Shown: positions 16,059 through 28,420 of the stretch, piece after piece
Numbering within the stretch: position 1 is the stretch's first letter
How the letters are laid out: each line of letters begins with the position of its first letter
Origin: Mesorhabditis belari
Taxonomy: Eukaryota; Nematoda; Chromadorea; Rhabditida; Rhabditidae
NCBI GenBank assembly: GCA_958450365.1
Contig: CAUEEP010000926.1
Coordinates: 1,411,501 to 1,475,500 of the forward strand
DNA length: 64,000 nucleotides
Reading direction: 5' to 3'
The notes under the pieces: model-generated
Seen by the model: only the letters and a program-made list of their open reading frames with translations
What the model was told of the DNA's origin: nothing
Database searches by the model: none
Made by a program: the position numbers and the translations under genes

Positions 16059-17269
16059 ACGAATTTTTCATTTTTGAATTATCGGCTTTGAGAACGAATT
16101 TAAAGCCCAGAAAATGGATTTGGAAAAGACGAAAAAGGGAAAATTTGAGAGATTTTGTAGAAATTGTTAGACGAGAACAACTTCTAGACAAATTTAAAGA
16201 TTCAAAGTTTATCGCAAGTTCTTAGTTCTTTAATTTACACAACTTTTAGGTGCAATCTTTTCCTTACTCAGGTTTTTTCCTTACTTCGCATCTCACAAAT
16301 TTTCCCTGGACTTTCCACTTTCATCAATGGGCTTTCATCAGTTCTGAAAATACAAAAAAACACAATTCGATCTCAAAGCCAAATTTTATTGTTTAAGTTT
16401 AAATTTTTTAAATGCAGATTTCTGGGAGATAAACCTCCATTTATTAACCGGAAAGCATCATTTTTGTTCTATATTTTTGACTTATAAATTCTACACCGCC
16501 AGGGCTGTTCTAAACTAGTTTTTAAGGCTGGAGCAGGGATCAATTCACCTGACCAACTCTTCTTCCTGGCTTACCTTGAACTTATTCAGAACATTCTTGC
16601 CTTACCATGCCCTACTTTGCTGCTATTTTATTTTGATTTTCAATTTCAATTAATAAAGAAAAAAAGATAGAAAGAAAAAAAAGTACACGAAATGCCCATT
16701 CTGGAATGCTAAAAGTTGTCATGCAAGAATTTATATGCACATTTTGTAAATTGATCATTGTCCACTTTTTCAACTGAATACTTTTACTAAGCTAATAGGC
16801 TATAAAATCTAAACATTAAATTTTCATTTCATACGTTCATTTTGCCCGTCACTTCGTTTTTGTTCCGTGATCCGGTATTGTGATTTGCCTATCTTATTGG
16901 CTTCTTAATTCATTGTTATATGTTAATCTAATATCTAAAGCTTTCCCCCGTGTAATCAATCACAAACTGTGTTTTGAACATGCTCAACTCAGTTCTCTTT
17001 GGCCACTTCCAAAGTATTCCATTACGGTGTCCCGTTCGCGTCGAGACGTCTTTTGGCAATCTTTCAAGACATTTTCATTTGCATCAACTACAAATGGGCT
17101 TTCATTTAGATCTTGTTTTTAAAGCGATAACAATGCTTTTGTTAAGAATCTGGTTTTGTATAAAGACGTTTTAGCGAGAAAATGATAGGATTGGGGCCGT
17201 TTTTAATTGACATTTATTTCACTTTAGAAATTTTAAACTCTTTTAAGTTCTTCATTTTATTTTTTTTCA
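16059..17269. other. intergenic region, kinase gene to eIF3b
   Basis: About 1.2 kb between the kinase stop codon and the eIF3b trans-splice acceptor. I see no exon with matching splice sites. The open frame at 16880-17122 has no recognisable domain. The stretch may contain the eIF3b promoter. Confidence 0.45.
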
Positions 17270-17270
17270 G
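17262..17270 (+). promoter_or_regulatory. candidate trans-splice acceptor of eIF3b
   Basis: TTTTTTCAG lies 33 bases upstream of the eIF3b start codon and has no in-frame coding sequence before it. In nematodes such an orphan 3' splice site is the usual signature of spliced-leader addition. Inferred from sequence only. Confidence 0.55.
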
Positions 17271-17303
17271 GTAAAACATCAACTATTGATTGAAGAAATT
17301 GTA

Positions 17304-20193
17304 ATGGTTGAAGCTGAAATAAATAATAAAGAAAACGAAGAAGTCGAGCCAAACTTTGACGATCCTCCCGGCTACAACGACCCAATCAGCGATGAAGGCT
17401 AGCTTTTTACAACTAAAGTTAATGTTGTGGATTTAGAACTATTGGGCGATGTGCTACGACAGGAGCCGCTCATAGATGAGTACGAAGAGAATTGTCTAGT
17501 TGTTTTTGGCATTCCCAGTGTCACCAAAGAAAAGCTCGCAAAACTTCAAGTAAGCTGCTGGAAAATATGTTTTATCTGATTAATTTGTTTAGACGGTTAT
17601 GTCCAAGATTTTGAATGGTATCAACCCAAATCACGTGATCGAATATCCTTCAAGTGGTGATGGATCAACAAAAGTATGCTTTCTTTTTTACTTTGTTTAC
17701 GTTAAAACTTTAGGGGTGTCTTTTTGTGGAATGGGAGAACAAAGAAACGGCCCAGTATGCATTGACGGTGTTGAATGGATACAAGCTAGACAAAGTCCAT
17801 ACATTTTCTGCTATCACTGTAAGCCTTTCTTTGAATTGTACTTTTATTTTCGTTTTTTAAGATAGCTGACATGAAAAACATGCCTCAACCCGACGAGAAC
17901 TGGGAACCACCAAAACCTAACGAGTATGCTAACGTGGTACGTTGTTTTGATAATTGTTGTTGAAAATGCTCTGCATTTAGGGAGATTTGTGGTCGTGGAT
18001 GCAAAATCCTCGATGTCGTGATCAATTCTCGGTTCAATATGAAAATTCCGCCGGCCCAACCGTTTCGATCTTTTGGCACGTGAAGGGACATGAACCTGAA
18101 GTAGCAGAAGATGGATCTAAACCAGTACGTTCAAAATCAAATTTATTTTTGTTAAATTTTGACAAGTATGAATTTACTAATTCAGAACTGGACCGAATCC
18201 GTATTCAAATGGACTCCCCATGGAAGTTATTTAGCTACTATTCACAATCGAGGAATTGCATTGTGGGGTGGTCCAAAGTTTCAGCGATATATGCGATTTG
18301 AACATCTCAATGTGCAATACTTCGATTTCTCTCCTTGCGAAACGTGAGAATCCTTGTGTATTTCTGCAATAATTAAAAAATTTAGGTACATGGTCACCTA
18401 TGCTCCTTCCAATGCCAAATGGGACGAAGATGAAAACTGTTTGCAACTTTGGGATGTACGCACGGGAGAGATGCGAAAGGGTTTCTCATTGTATGCACTC
18501 ACCCTGCGGAACGAATTGGAGGGTTGGCCGTTTTTCCAGTGAGTTTGCCCTTATCTAGGACATCTCTATGTAAAGCGTTTGAGGTGGTCTCATGACGACA
18601 AATTCTTCGCCTGCTTGAAAGTTCCGGAAAAAGATAAACTCGAGAAGCAAAAGAAAGTCAATGGAATTGCCGTTTATGATGCCGAGACGTTGCAACTTGT
18701 TAGCAACCGATACATTGTCATCGAGAACATTCGCACTTTCAGCTGGGCGCCTGGCGGCAAAAATATTATTGCTTACTACTCGGAGGTAATATCTAGGTAT
18801 CTTACTCTGACTAAAATCAATTTAGTCAACAGAACAATTACCTGCTGAATTCGGTCTAATAAGCATGCCGACGGGAGAAAAGCTTCGATCTGCTCGCATC
18901 TACAATGTCGCTGAAGCTCAAATGTTCTGGCAAGAAAGTGGAATGCGGCTGGCGGTGCATAATTTGAGGTTAGTGATCTCCTAGCAAAACGTATTTAACT
19001 CGTGTCTCTTAGGTATAACAAGCGAACATTCAAAGAAAATGGTGAAGTGAAATTTGTTGGTGCAATGACTTCACACATTGAAATCTTCGAGTTGACTGGC
19101 AAGAAAGATGTTGCACTCATGAACTTGCCTCTCTCCGAAGCTTTTATCAATTTTGGATGGGAACCTAATGGTATAATTGTTCAAATAACTTGGAAAGTTT
19201 GAACTGTTTAGGCGATAAATTTTGCGTATTGATCGGAAATCAAGCTAAAGCAACTCCATTTGTTTATCGTATTGATGCCATGAAACATACACCTGTTTGC
19301 CTCGGAAAGTTGGATGCTGGAGTACAACTGAACACAGTGTCTTTTGCTCCACAAGGAGGATGGTAAGATCTATTTGACTTTCTTAGATGTATAACGTTCA
19401 GGCTTGTCGTCATGGCCTGCATGTCAACCGGAGGCAACATTTTGTTCATCGATACCAACGGACAAGAGGCCAAACGTACTTCCATCACGGAGCATCCTGG
19501 CTTCAACAAGGGCTATTGGGATCCAACTGGTCGATACTTTGTATCTTGTTGTACGGTTGGATGCAGAGTCGGAGCGGACCTTGGCTACCGGCTCTATACT
19601 TTCCAAGTAAGGAAATAGTATAAGTTTTTATATAACTAATTTAAATTTTCAGGGCCGAGAATTGCTTAGGAAAAACCTTGAGCGCATGATGCAGTTCAAG
19701 TGGAGACCACGACCACCCGTGAAACTTTCAGAACAGAAGGTCAAGGAGATCAGGTTTTTACTGTTTCACGCTTCACTCATGAATTATTCTTTTAGAAAGA
19801 ACTTGAAAACAACTTCGGCCAAATTCGATCGGGAAGATAATGAGGAGAAGGTGAAGGCCAGCCAAGAAGTTATCGACAAACGCCGAAAGATTATGTTGGT
19901 TCTTTTTATATCAGTTCGCACAGTGTCTATGCACAACAGTAAATAAATTTCAGGCTTGCATTCGATATCATCAGAAAGAAAAACCATGCTTTGATCGAAA
20001 AACAAAAAGATGAAAGGAAGCGGCTTAGAAGTGAGTTGCTTTAACCATTTGAGCAATTTTTACTGATGGTTCAGATGGTGTTGATACGGAAGCTGATCTA
20101 CAAAATGAAGACCTTGTTGAAGAGACAATTACTGTGGCACTCTCTACTCAAAAGACGTTGGCTGTGCTATCTGAAGAGGACGAACGCGACTAA
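17304..20193 (+). CDS. eif-3.B: translation initiation factor eIF3 subunit B
   Basis: Seventeen exons: 17304-17397, 17437-17549, 17593-17673, 17714-17818, 17862-17936, 17981-18124, 18186-18343, 18386-18538, 18584-18785, 18826-18968, 19013-19170, 19212-19362, 19402-19606, 19653-19753, 19796-19894, 19954-20030, 20075-20193. They give 725 residues. eIF3b is a scaffold of the eIF3 complex that loads mRNA on the 40S ribosome. Order seen: acidic N-terminus, an RRM (LVVFGIPSV to VHTFSA, residues about 45-125), WD40 beta-propeller segments ([46 protein letters not shown] blade, [10 protein letters not shown]), and a basic C-terminal helix region ([15 protein letters not shown]) that binds other eIF3 subunits. 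An in-frame TAG occurs at 17400-17402. Removing bases 17398-17436 as a GC-AG intron restores alignment with nematode eIF3b. Confidence 0.95.
17398..17436 (+). other. putative 39-nt GC-AG intron with in-frame TAG
   Basis: The segment starts GCTAGC and ends GGATTTAG. It is a multiple of three, and if retained places TAG at codon 33 of eIF3b. Upstream (ISDE) and downstream ([11 protein letters not shown]) residues align without gap to nematode eIF3b when it is removed. Its 3' end looks like the other acceptors of this gene (TTTAG). The donor is GC instead of GT. Confidence 0.6.
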
Positions 20194-20421
20194 CTCTGAA
20201 AACTGAAAAGTGGCACACTGTTTTACCTGTCAATTGTTTACTCCTATTTTATGGTTTAACTATTGATCAATTGTTTATTTCCGACTTCTATGATTTGTTT
20301 GTTGAGAAACTGGTGATAAAATATTTTAACTTAACGATTTTATTTTCGGAATGTAAAACACGTACACATTATCGTATGGCTTAAGAAAAAAAAATGGGGA
20401 GCTTAGTCGAAGATTTAGACT

Positions 20422-22208
20422 ATGACGTCAAAAATACTGAAAAATGCAAAACAGGAGGCCAAATCGGGAAAAAGAAAGAATTCGGAAGACGGAGAAGTGA
20501 AGCCAAAAACAAAAAGTGAGAAGGTTTCAAAAAAACCCTGGGTGTTTCTCTTTCAAAAATTTATTTCTTAATGTAGAGCGCGTATATGCTGGTGAGAGTA
20601 AACAACAAGAAGCGTCTAGGACAACCGTCGGTGAAGAGGTTTTATGTCACTGATATTTGCGGACCTAAACTTCTCAGGTCCTTGCTGCGGCTGAAGGAAG
20701 TCAAAAATATTTGGGAGTACATGTGAGTGGAGCTGGTAGGTTGTTACATTTTTGGTAGATTACAATAGTTTGTATATAGGCAGCCTTGAACAAGCTATTT
20801 ACAACGCGCGTGCTATCGGTTGTCGCGCTTTTGCATTTTTTGTTCGTAACGGTCGAACATGGAATATCAATCCATTGGAAAAGGAAGTTATCACCCGCTG
20901 GCACGATACAATCAATGTAGGGAAATTTTTGGTTCTGGTAAATACATTTTACTAGGAAACTGGATTCGATCTAACGAAGATTCTTCCTCACGGCTCGTAC
21001 CTAATTAATCCCGGTTCATTGAAGGATGAGGTAAATTTTTTGACGCTTATAGGTTAGAATTTTATTCCAGACCCTGGAAAAATCACGTGCAGCAATGCTT
21101 GAAGAATGCAAACGAGCTGAAACATTAGGAATTGGTCTATATAATTTTCATCCAGGTAGAACTTTTGCATACTTTTGTATTTGGCACTACTTTTTCAGGA
21201 TCAACAACGGGCCTTGGAACGCCAGAAGAAAGCTGTAAAGTGGTTGCCGAAACTATTAACTATATTCACTCTAATACATCACAAATCTGCCTTGGTGAGG
21301 TTCAATATAGCATAGCTTGATTTTTGGTGTTTAGTCATTGAAACAATGGCCGGACAGGGAGATACAATTGGCAGATCCTTTGCCGAGATCGCGGACATGA
21401 TCAAAGATGTGGATGACAAGGATCGTGTGGGAGTTTGCATTGACACTTGCCACGTTTTTGCTGCTGGTATAGTAGTGAACACTTTGACAAAAACGTTAAC
21501 TATTTAGGATACGAATTTAATACATCCACTGGTTACGACAAAATGATGGACGAATTCGAGGAAAAGATTGGTTTCAAATATCTGAAAGGCTTTCACATTA
21601 ACGACTCTAAAGGTAATTTTATGGTGGTAAAAACTAAAGTGAAGGCTTTCTAGATGTTAAAGGATGTTGCAAGGATCGACATGAACTGATCGGAAAAGGA
21701 CACATTGGTGTAGATGGGTTTCGGTGAGCTGCCTGCATCATCAATGATTGACTTATTATTTAAATTTTAGACGTATGATGAATGATGATCGTTTGAACAA
21801 TATTCCACTTATTCTTGAAACCCCAGAAATTGGAGACAACTATCCAAAGGAGATGATTCTACTTCATGGATTGGAAGACGTAGTTTAACACAGTTGCATT
21901 AAATTACTGTATGTTTTCAGACGGTCAAATCCTCCACTTCCGAAGACAAAGTTAAAACCAAGAAGCCAGCTAAAGTTTTGAAGGCTTCGAACAAGATTAA
22001 ATCTGCTGAGGTTGTGGTTTGAAATCTTTTTCATTTTATAGGGTCCTAGGAAGTTGTTGAAAAAGAAGAGGAAGCTGACGGAGATTCACCGACCAGCACT
22101 TCGGAAAATCACGAAGATGTTAAACCGAAAAAGAAAGCAAGGTAGGGTTTTTACTTTTTTCCAGCAAAACTGACCTTCAGGAGTGCTGCCAAGAAGAAAA
22201 GGGTTTGA
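20422..22208 (+). CDS. apn-1: AP endonuclease, endonuclease IV family
   Basis: Fourteen exons: 20422-20515, 20577-20638, 20678-20735, 20780-20916, 20956-21030, 21071-21155, 21199-21294, 21335-21466, 21508-21612, 21654-21723, 21771-21879, 21921-22010, 22050-22141, 22181-22208. They give 410 residues. The enzyme cuts DNA at abasic sites in base excision repair. A lysine-rich N-terminal tail of about 45 residues precedes the TIM-barrel. Zinc-ligand motifs of the Nfo family are all present: [54 protein letters not shown] and LETPE. The C-terminus is a Lys/Glu-rich tail ending KKKRV, a likely nuclear localisation signal. It starts 228 bp after eIF3b on the same strand, with an acceptor-like GATTTAG just before the ATG, so operon expression is possible. 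Confidence 0.95.
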
Positions 22209-22304
22209 GCTATTGCATGCAAATTTTCGACTGTTCGACTTCATAATGGATAGGGGCATATTATTGATCTCTTTTTTATCGCGTGTTAATTTTAAAGCAA
22301 TAAA

Positions 22305-24424
22305 CTATGTTGGCTCCTTATATTTGGCTTTTCCGGTCGTTTGATTATTGTTCAGGACGATATCCCAGCTTTGTTGAATCTGCTCGAAATAGACCTGTAA
22401 TTTGACTGAATGGAGAGACCGGTTGCTCGCTGTACTTGATTTGCTTGTTCGGCGGTGAACACCATGGGTTTCCCAAGAATTGTTGTGATCCCCTGTGCAT
22501 CAACGCGATGTCGTCGACCAATCATCAGATATAACTCTTCTTTGAGACAGTCTTGTCCGACAACTGTTAGTACCATTTGGATCATCAACTGAAATTTCAG
22601 AGTCCTCTCTTTTTTTAAATTTTCCCAAACCTGTAACTGATTTAGCCAAAAATAATATGTGGAATAAAGTGGGAAGTATGTGGGTGATTGCTCTTCAAAA
22701 ATCCAATGATAAACGTAAAGTGAAACAAAGTTGGCTGCACATTTAAATGGTGCCAGATGAAGCAATAAATGTGCTGCTTTAAGATTCCGAGCTGTTTGAA
22801 ATCTATGATGAATTGATGAGTGAAATTTGATGAAAATTTCCCTGTAAAACCTCTCATTGATGGTGGATTCTTTACGATTGGCCACTGTTGCGTAGGCTCG
22901 TTTGCAGATAATGTTGAGAACAATGAAAAACTAAATAAGATAAGATTGTGTTTCCTAAAACGTACCGACTTTTGAAAGCTACCGTAATCCTACAAAGTTT
23001 TACCCATTTTTTGTAAATCTTTATGAATTGGATTGGATTGGATCTGGATTTGAAGCTGGATTGGATCTGGATTTGAAGCTGGATTGTGGATTTGAATCTG
23101 GATCAGAATATGGATTTTAAAACACTTTTAGCCAGAACGTTTAGATTTGATGAAGCTAAAGACTGCTAAAGACTTCGCACTACTACATATTAAGACAGGA
23201 TCCAGCAAACGTAGGGAACTTGAAAAAAAGCTAGGGTAGGATTACTGTAGTTTTCGCAAATTGTCACCTTTTAGAAAACCTTTTGAGAACAGCTCTAATC
23301 AAAGTCGAAGATACTTACAATAGCCGCTGTGATGAAGAAGAGATATTGCAGAGAATACGCCAATGTATTGTTCAATCCAAAATACCAAAGCATTATCAAT
23401 CCCTGTTCACTTGATATCTATAACAGTTCTTAAAGAGCTTTCTTTTCTGCTTTTCTGCACTCACTGATCCTATCAACAGCAAAATGCCCAATGTTGGCCT
23501 TTTTGTCCATCGATTCTCGTAATTTTCTACGTATTTTATGGCAATGATTCGCTCCACCGAATAGGCGAGAACGATTTGAAAGCAGATGGTGAGCACTGGA
23601 AATCGATGCTTTCAGTTGAGACTTATACTCATTCAGCTTTCCGATGACAGCCCACTCTAATGTCAAACTACAGTTACTACCGTAAAAGTCGTACCGTATC
23701 CCTGCATTAGCTACAGTACCCTTTATTGAAGAGTATGCTTCTATTGGAATGTTTACATCTAAACCTCAGAACTCGATTAAATTTAGTTGAACAATTTTCA
23801 GAAAAGCTCACAAGAGTCCGAGAAATAGTTGATCGTTTTCAAAAGGATTGGGTTCATCAATCCGAAATAGTCGATTGTGTGTCGGATTGGTCGGAGTGCT
23901 AGCGCTGAAATGAAACTTTAAACGTTTTGATACTGGTTAAGTTTAGTTAAAAACTCTGATACTTTTCTCTTGGAGGTCATTTTACTTTTTTTGTCGTTAA
24001 ACTTTACATTTAAAAACCTTTTAAAAAGAAAAAATCCCCAACAAGTATCAGAAATTTTTCTTCTCACCGCAAATATGACAAATCGGTTGTGTGATGAGGA
24101 GGAAACGGAGATTCGGATGACAAAACTGAAGTTAGGAATGGGGTTAGGAATGAAAAGAATTTTAGAATGTTAGAATGTTAAGAATGGGGTTAGGAATGAA
24201 AAGAATGTTAGAATGTTAAGAATGTTAAGCATCTTTTTCATTTACCTCTTTTTTTAACAATAATCGAATATAGAAAATCACTACGAGAAATACGAGGGAA
24301 AATGTTGAAGATTCGATAATCTGAAATTGGATTTTCTAATGGTCAAATTCAATTTCAATACTCGATAGATAAAAACGAGATCCGGTCGATAATAGGGCCA
24401 CACTTCAATGTCATTTCTGGCCAT
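22305..24424 (-). CDS. Sre-like seven-transmembrane chemoreceptor
   Basis: Nine exons on the minus strand: 24424-24362, 24320-24246, 24125-24068, 23904-23812, 23595-23465, 23402-23319, 22930-22631, 22588-22436, 22394-22305. All are in phase and give 348 residues. Hydrophobic segments include SSTFSLVFLVVIFYIRLLL, a FCHPNLRFLLI segment, a TM3 followed by VERIIAIKYVENYE, YSLQYLFFITAAIFFIVLNI, and two more after HHRFQTARNLKAAHLLL. The ERxxA-type motif after TM3, the RYQ-like RFQ loop, and a C-terminal GKPMVFTAEQ ... VYFEQIQQSW tail are features of the nematode Sre receptor family. It probably senses chemicals in neurons. It is convergent with apn-1, with 96 bases between the stops. The subfamily assignment is by motif. 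Confidence 0.85.
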
Positions 24425-24731
24425 TCTCTGAAAAAAGTTGAGAAATTTTTAGAGAACAAAAATGCTGAGAAAAAAATGCTTTATGTTTACGAAAAAAAAT
24501 GAATTTGGAAAGTGATTTACTAGATTTTTCCGCTTGAATTCCGCCTTTTTTTTTTTACGATTGATCAAACATTTAAGAAAATCTTCTCCCTTTTCTTAAT
24601 TATCCCCCATTTCTCTCTTCATTTTGCAGGGGTATAATTTTCTAGAAGTGGGCAAACAGAATACATTGTACAAAAGAATACAATTTATCTTAACCTTTAT
24701 TGAAAATAGAAAACAAATGGTTCTAGAAGAA

Positions 24732-25141
24732 GGGGGGAGTCAAAACAGCGCCATAATAGAAAACGTTCAAAACAGCGCCGTCAAATTTCTCAAAATCCAA
24801 AAAACCAAGCCGGCTCAAGTTTTATATCAAAAAATTCCTTGCGTTCTCGGCTACATGATGGGTGAAACAGTTTTTTAAAAAACGTTAATATTTCATAGAT
24901 AAAAAGAGCACTCAAAATGTGTGTCGAGTGATACTCAGTTGGTTAACTGAATATCTTTTTAAGTACTCTTTTTATCTATGAAATATTAACTTTTTTAAAA
25001 AACTGTTTCACCCATCATGTAGCCAAGAACGCAAGGAATTTTTTGATATAAAACTTGAACCGGCTTGGTTTGTTTGTTTTGGGTGAATTGAGGGCGCTGT
25101 TTTGAACGTTTTCTATTATGGCGCTGTTTTGACTACCCCCC
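24732..25141. mobile_element. foldback element GGGGGAGTCAAAACAGCGCC
   Basis: About 410 bp that folds on itself along most of its length. The left end contains GGGGGAGTCAAAACAGCGCC and the right end GGCGCTGTTTTGACTACCCC. Inner arms match over about 180 bp, for example CGGCTACATGATGGGTGAAA versus its complement, around a centre near 24935. No transposase. Its ends resemble the larger foldback at 45799-46604. Confidence 0.85.
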
Positions 25142-25289
25142 TAATTTTGGAGCATTGACAGAGCTTTGTGATTCCTCATCGAATAATATCAAAATTCGGC
25201 TGATTGAATTTAATTAAATGATTAAATGGCTGTTTGGTAGTTTCGAATACAGGTGTCTTGTCTTTTAGAAAACGCAGCAGTTGACAGGA

Positions 25290-25420
25290 AAACGCTCTAA
25301 CAAGAAATCGATCTTGAATCGATCTTGAATCGATCTTGAATCAATCTTGAATCGATCTCGAATCGATCTCGAATCTATCTCGAATCGATCTTGAATCTAT
25401 CTTGAATCGATCTCGAACTT
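25290..25420. repeat. minisatellite of GAATCGATCTT units
   Basis: About ten diverged copies of a 10-11 base unit (GAATCGATCTT/C). No gene. Confidence 0.9.
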
Positions 25421-25575
25421 GAGTTGGATCCATTCTCTTGTAAGTGGTACTGTTAAATCAATTCTAAGCATTGCCTTTTAGAAAACGGATTACTCGAGAG
25501 AAAAGGTAAGAGTTCGCATTAGACTTGACTATCGAGACCAGGCTTTAAAGCAAAAATTGAATATCTTTGATGTTC

Positions 25576-25677
25576 AAAGAAAAAGTCAACAAATCGGGCA
25601 GCTACGCTTTTCCGCAATTTTTTCCGCTTTTTCCGTCGCAGTGCGTAGCTGCCCCATTTGTTGAGTTTTCCTTTGAA
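25576..25677. repeat. 100-bp inverted repeat
   Basis: AAGTCAACAAATCGGGCAGC near 25583 pairs with GCTGCCCCATTTGTTGAGTT near 25645, around a purine/pyrimidine centre with two CGCTTTT-like tracts. A small foldback element is likely. Confidence 0.7.
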
Positions 25678-26174
25678 AATTAAAAGATATTCAATCTTCC
25701 GCTTTTTTCCCCGCTTTCAAGCCAAGCTATCGAGATTATCGTACATGAATCTCGATAAGTTGTCCGGAACTTTTAATATCGATCTTGGATGTCAAAATAT
25801 TAGAATCTACATAAAATTTAGAATCATGAAATTTAGAAATATAGAATCTGTTTTGTAAACTTACTGATAAAAACATAAAGAAAATTAGGATCAAAGTCGA
25901 GATAAGTGTCTACCCTTCCCTAGAGATTTGTCTAGGGGGGGGGGGGTAGAGAGTCGGAGTTTGACGACGCTTCTCTTTTCCTCCATATTCATACTTAGCG
26001 CATCGAACTACCGCATGAAATTTGATAAGGATGACTACATGTACTTTCTAGGACTTTCCACAATTTTCAAGAGGCTTTGAAATTCTGGATGCGATTTAGG
26101 GTGGAAAAGAATTTTATAGCAAAAAAAATCAAAGTAAATACGGCGATATAAAAGGGGTTTTCAATCAAAAACTA

Positions 26175-26287
26175 TACCGTATTTTCTGTAATAATAAGTG
26201 CGCACTACTATTACAGAAAGATAGTAGTGCGCACTACTATTTTTTCAACCCCCTTCAGTCTGCACTACTATTACAGAAAATACGGTA
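26175..26287. mobile_element. short palindromic MITE with TACCGTATTTTCTGTAATA ends
   Basis: The ends are perfect inverted repeats (TACCGTATTTTCTGTAATA and its complement). Inside, two more inverted copies of TAGTAGTGCGCACTACTA occur. The length is 113 bp. It shares the TAGTAGTGCAC motif with elements at 6838 and 9610. Confidence 0.8.
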
Positions 26288-26289
26288 AG

Positions 26290-27390
26290 TCTAGTCTCAT
26301 AATTTGGAATAAGAGAAGAAGGGAAACAATGAGTGTATGCTTTTTTTTTTTTAGTGAAAAGCCGTTAAACATTTTCATCCAGGGTGATAAGTTTCTTAAT
26401 GGAAGGTCACCGAAATTAGATCTTATTGCTATGTCAAACGAATTAGACATAGCATTGCTATGTCTAATTGCCTAGACTTATTGTCATGTCAAATCTGCCC
26501 TATATTTAATCTTTTTTGTACCTGTGTTTCCTATGATGGTGGCATACTCGAGCAAAGGCCGGCAATAGGTTATAAAAGCCCTATAACCACAAAATTGGGT
26601 AATTGAACCGGTTGTGTGCCAGAGGGTAGGCAGAGAACACTCAGAGAGAGCGCTAATTTTCAAACAATCTTTTTTTAATTGTTTTACTATAGATTTTTTT
26701 CATTCTCCACTAAAAAAGATTGATTTCTTAGCTATTTAATTGTGAAAAGAATCATAAAGATTTATGGTTGAAGAAAAAAAATAGGACATAAAAAAGCCGA
26801 CATTTCATCTGCGCCAACCCAATAAATAAGCTCGGGTAGCTGTTTTTTGAATTTCCCATTTTAAAAGAAAGAAAAAAACCATTTATTTCCCGTGGCAGTT
26901 CATTAGCCTGGAATTATTCCCCCCATTCAGATAATTTTTGAAGCTTTGAGATGAGAAATTGAGAAATCAAAGATCTTTAAAGAATTTTAGCTCTTTAATG
27001 ATAAAGATTTAAAGAAAATATAGATTTTATGATTTACAAAGAATCACAAAATACTGGAGAGGATTGACGAGATGATTCTTTGGTTTTTTGGGATGGATTA
27101 GGTTTCTTTTTTTTCTGAATTACTCTTTTTCACACCTCAATTACTTGCGGCTGCAGAAATTACAGAAAAGGCAAAAAAAAAATGAAAACAGTGTATTTTT
27201 TTTGATGGGAGAGTTCAATGGAGTGAAGAATTTCGGGTTTTTGGTACGAGAAATATCGATTTTTGACTCGAATAGTGTATTTAAAGGTACATGGTCCGGG
27301 CGAACGCTCGAAAATCGTGGACTATACAAAAGATGTTCGTGGCTGTAAAGGACAAGTCGAGTGTGACTTTGGCTAGTTTTTAAATATATG
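26290..27390. other. gene-free stretch
   Basis: AT-rich sequence with a small palindrome around TAGACATAGC-ATTGCTATGTCTA near 26446-26468. No coding exon is supported. The frame at 27088-27348 is open on both strands and carries no recognisable protein. Confidence 0.4.
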
Positions 27391-27393
27391 TCG

Positions 27394-28420
27394 TACAGTG
27401 CGTTTCAAATTCTTAAACGCACCCTCTAAAATAGCGGATTTTGCATTTTGACCACCGCTACAACTATTAGTCTTTTTCTATTAGAAAGAGCATGTCTTAA
27501 AACCTAAATAACACGAAAAAGAAGCATACTGTAAAAAGTAAAAATTTTCAAAATAGAAACTTTTTGCTAAATCGACCGTTTCAAATTCTTAAACGCACTA
27601 TGAAAATATTTTTATTTATCGACACAAATTAAAAATCAAAGGTTAAAAATCAAAACTAATAATCTGTACGCGCACCAGAACGATTAATTACTTGAAAAAT
27701 GCGGTCTGGCATTGAATTGATGAGGTTTTGAAGAGCAGAGACGTCGAGATCGCTCCAGGCCGAAAAAAGTGCTGCTTTAAGTGTAGAAACGTCTTGAAAC
27801 TGACGATGATTCTTGTAGACAGCTTGGACAAGTATTTCCCATAAATTTTCTATCGGATTGAGGTCAGGAGACTGAGCGGGCCAGTCCAAAGTTGCAATGT
27901 TGTTGCTGTTCAGCCAGTCTCGGGTGTCTCCGGCTCGATGAATTGATGCGTTGTCGTATTGAAACAAGTCCGGAACGGTTGGATTTAGGAGCAAAAACGG
28001 CAACAAGCAATTGTTCAAGATATCTATCTAGTCATCCGATTCGAAACCATCTTCAGAGCGACCGTTCCATCAGCACAAAAGGCGGCCCAAACCATCACAA
28101 AACCACCGTCAAAGTTTTGAGTTCCAAACACTATCGGATCACGTCGAAGATCCTTCCAATCGTAGTCGACGCCATTGGGACCATCCCAATTTCATTTCTT
28201 CTCATCGGAAAAGATCACCTAAACGCTAAAAAAATAATAAAACATAAGCGGCTTTCTAACCATAGATCAATCCTGATTCATATGAGCCTTGGCGAACTCC
28301 AATCGGGCTTTCTTGTGCCAAAGCTTCACGACCGGCTGCATGTTCAATAATTGTCGATCGATATGTGGATTTTCCGTGACGAAAGATCGTCACTTTCGCG
28401 CGTTTGTAATTCCTTGTCTT
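27394..28420 (-). mobile_element. Tc3-like transposon relic
   Basis: At 27394 a TA is followed by CAGTGCGTTTCAAATTCTTA, a typical Tc1-family end; an internal second copy lies at 27580-27600. The transposase is on the minus strand and ends at 27656. The opposite terminal repeat is not intact. A 36-bp inverted repeat (28385-28420 versus 28505-28545, around CGCGCGAAAGTGACGATCG) lies at the far side and may mark a further nested element. Confidence 0.75.
27656..28385 (-). pseudogene. Tc3-like transposase pseudogene
   Basis: Minus-strand pieces in order: LWHKKARLEFAKAHMNQ, IFSDEKK followed by a stop, NWDGPNGVDYDWKDLR, GGFVMVWAAF, then after two more stops LFQYDNASIHRA, LDWPAQSPDLNPIENLW and a C-terminal region ending at 27656. 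DEKK, QYDNA and the ENLW motif mark the three catalytic acidic residues of the DDE domain. At least three stop codons interrupt it. The last 120 codons remain open, so the decay is moderate. Confidence 0.85.

Noticed and set aside
16880..17122. 80-codon open frame upstream of eIF3b
   Set aside because: No homology, no splice support, and it overlaps another open frame on the same strand; probably chance.
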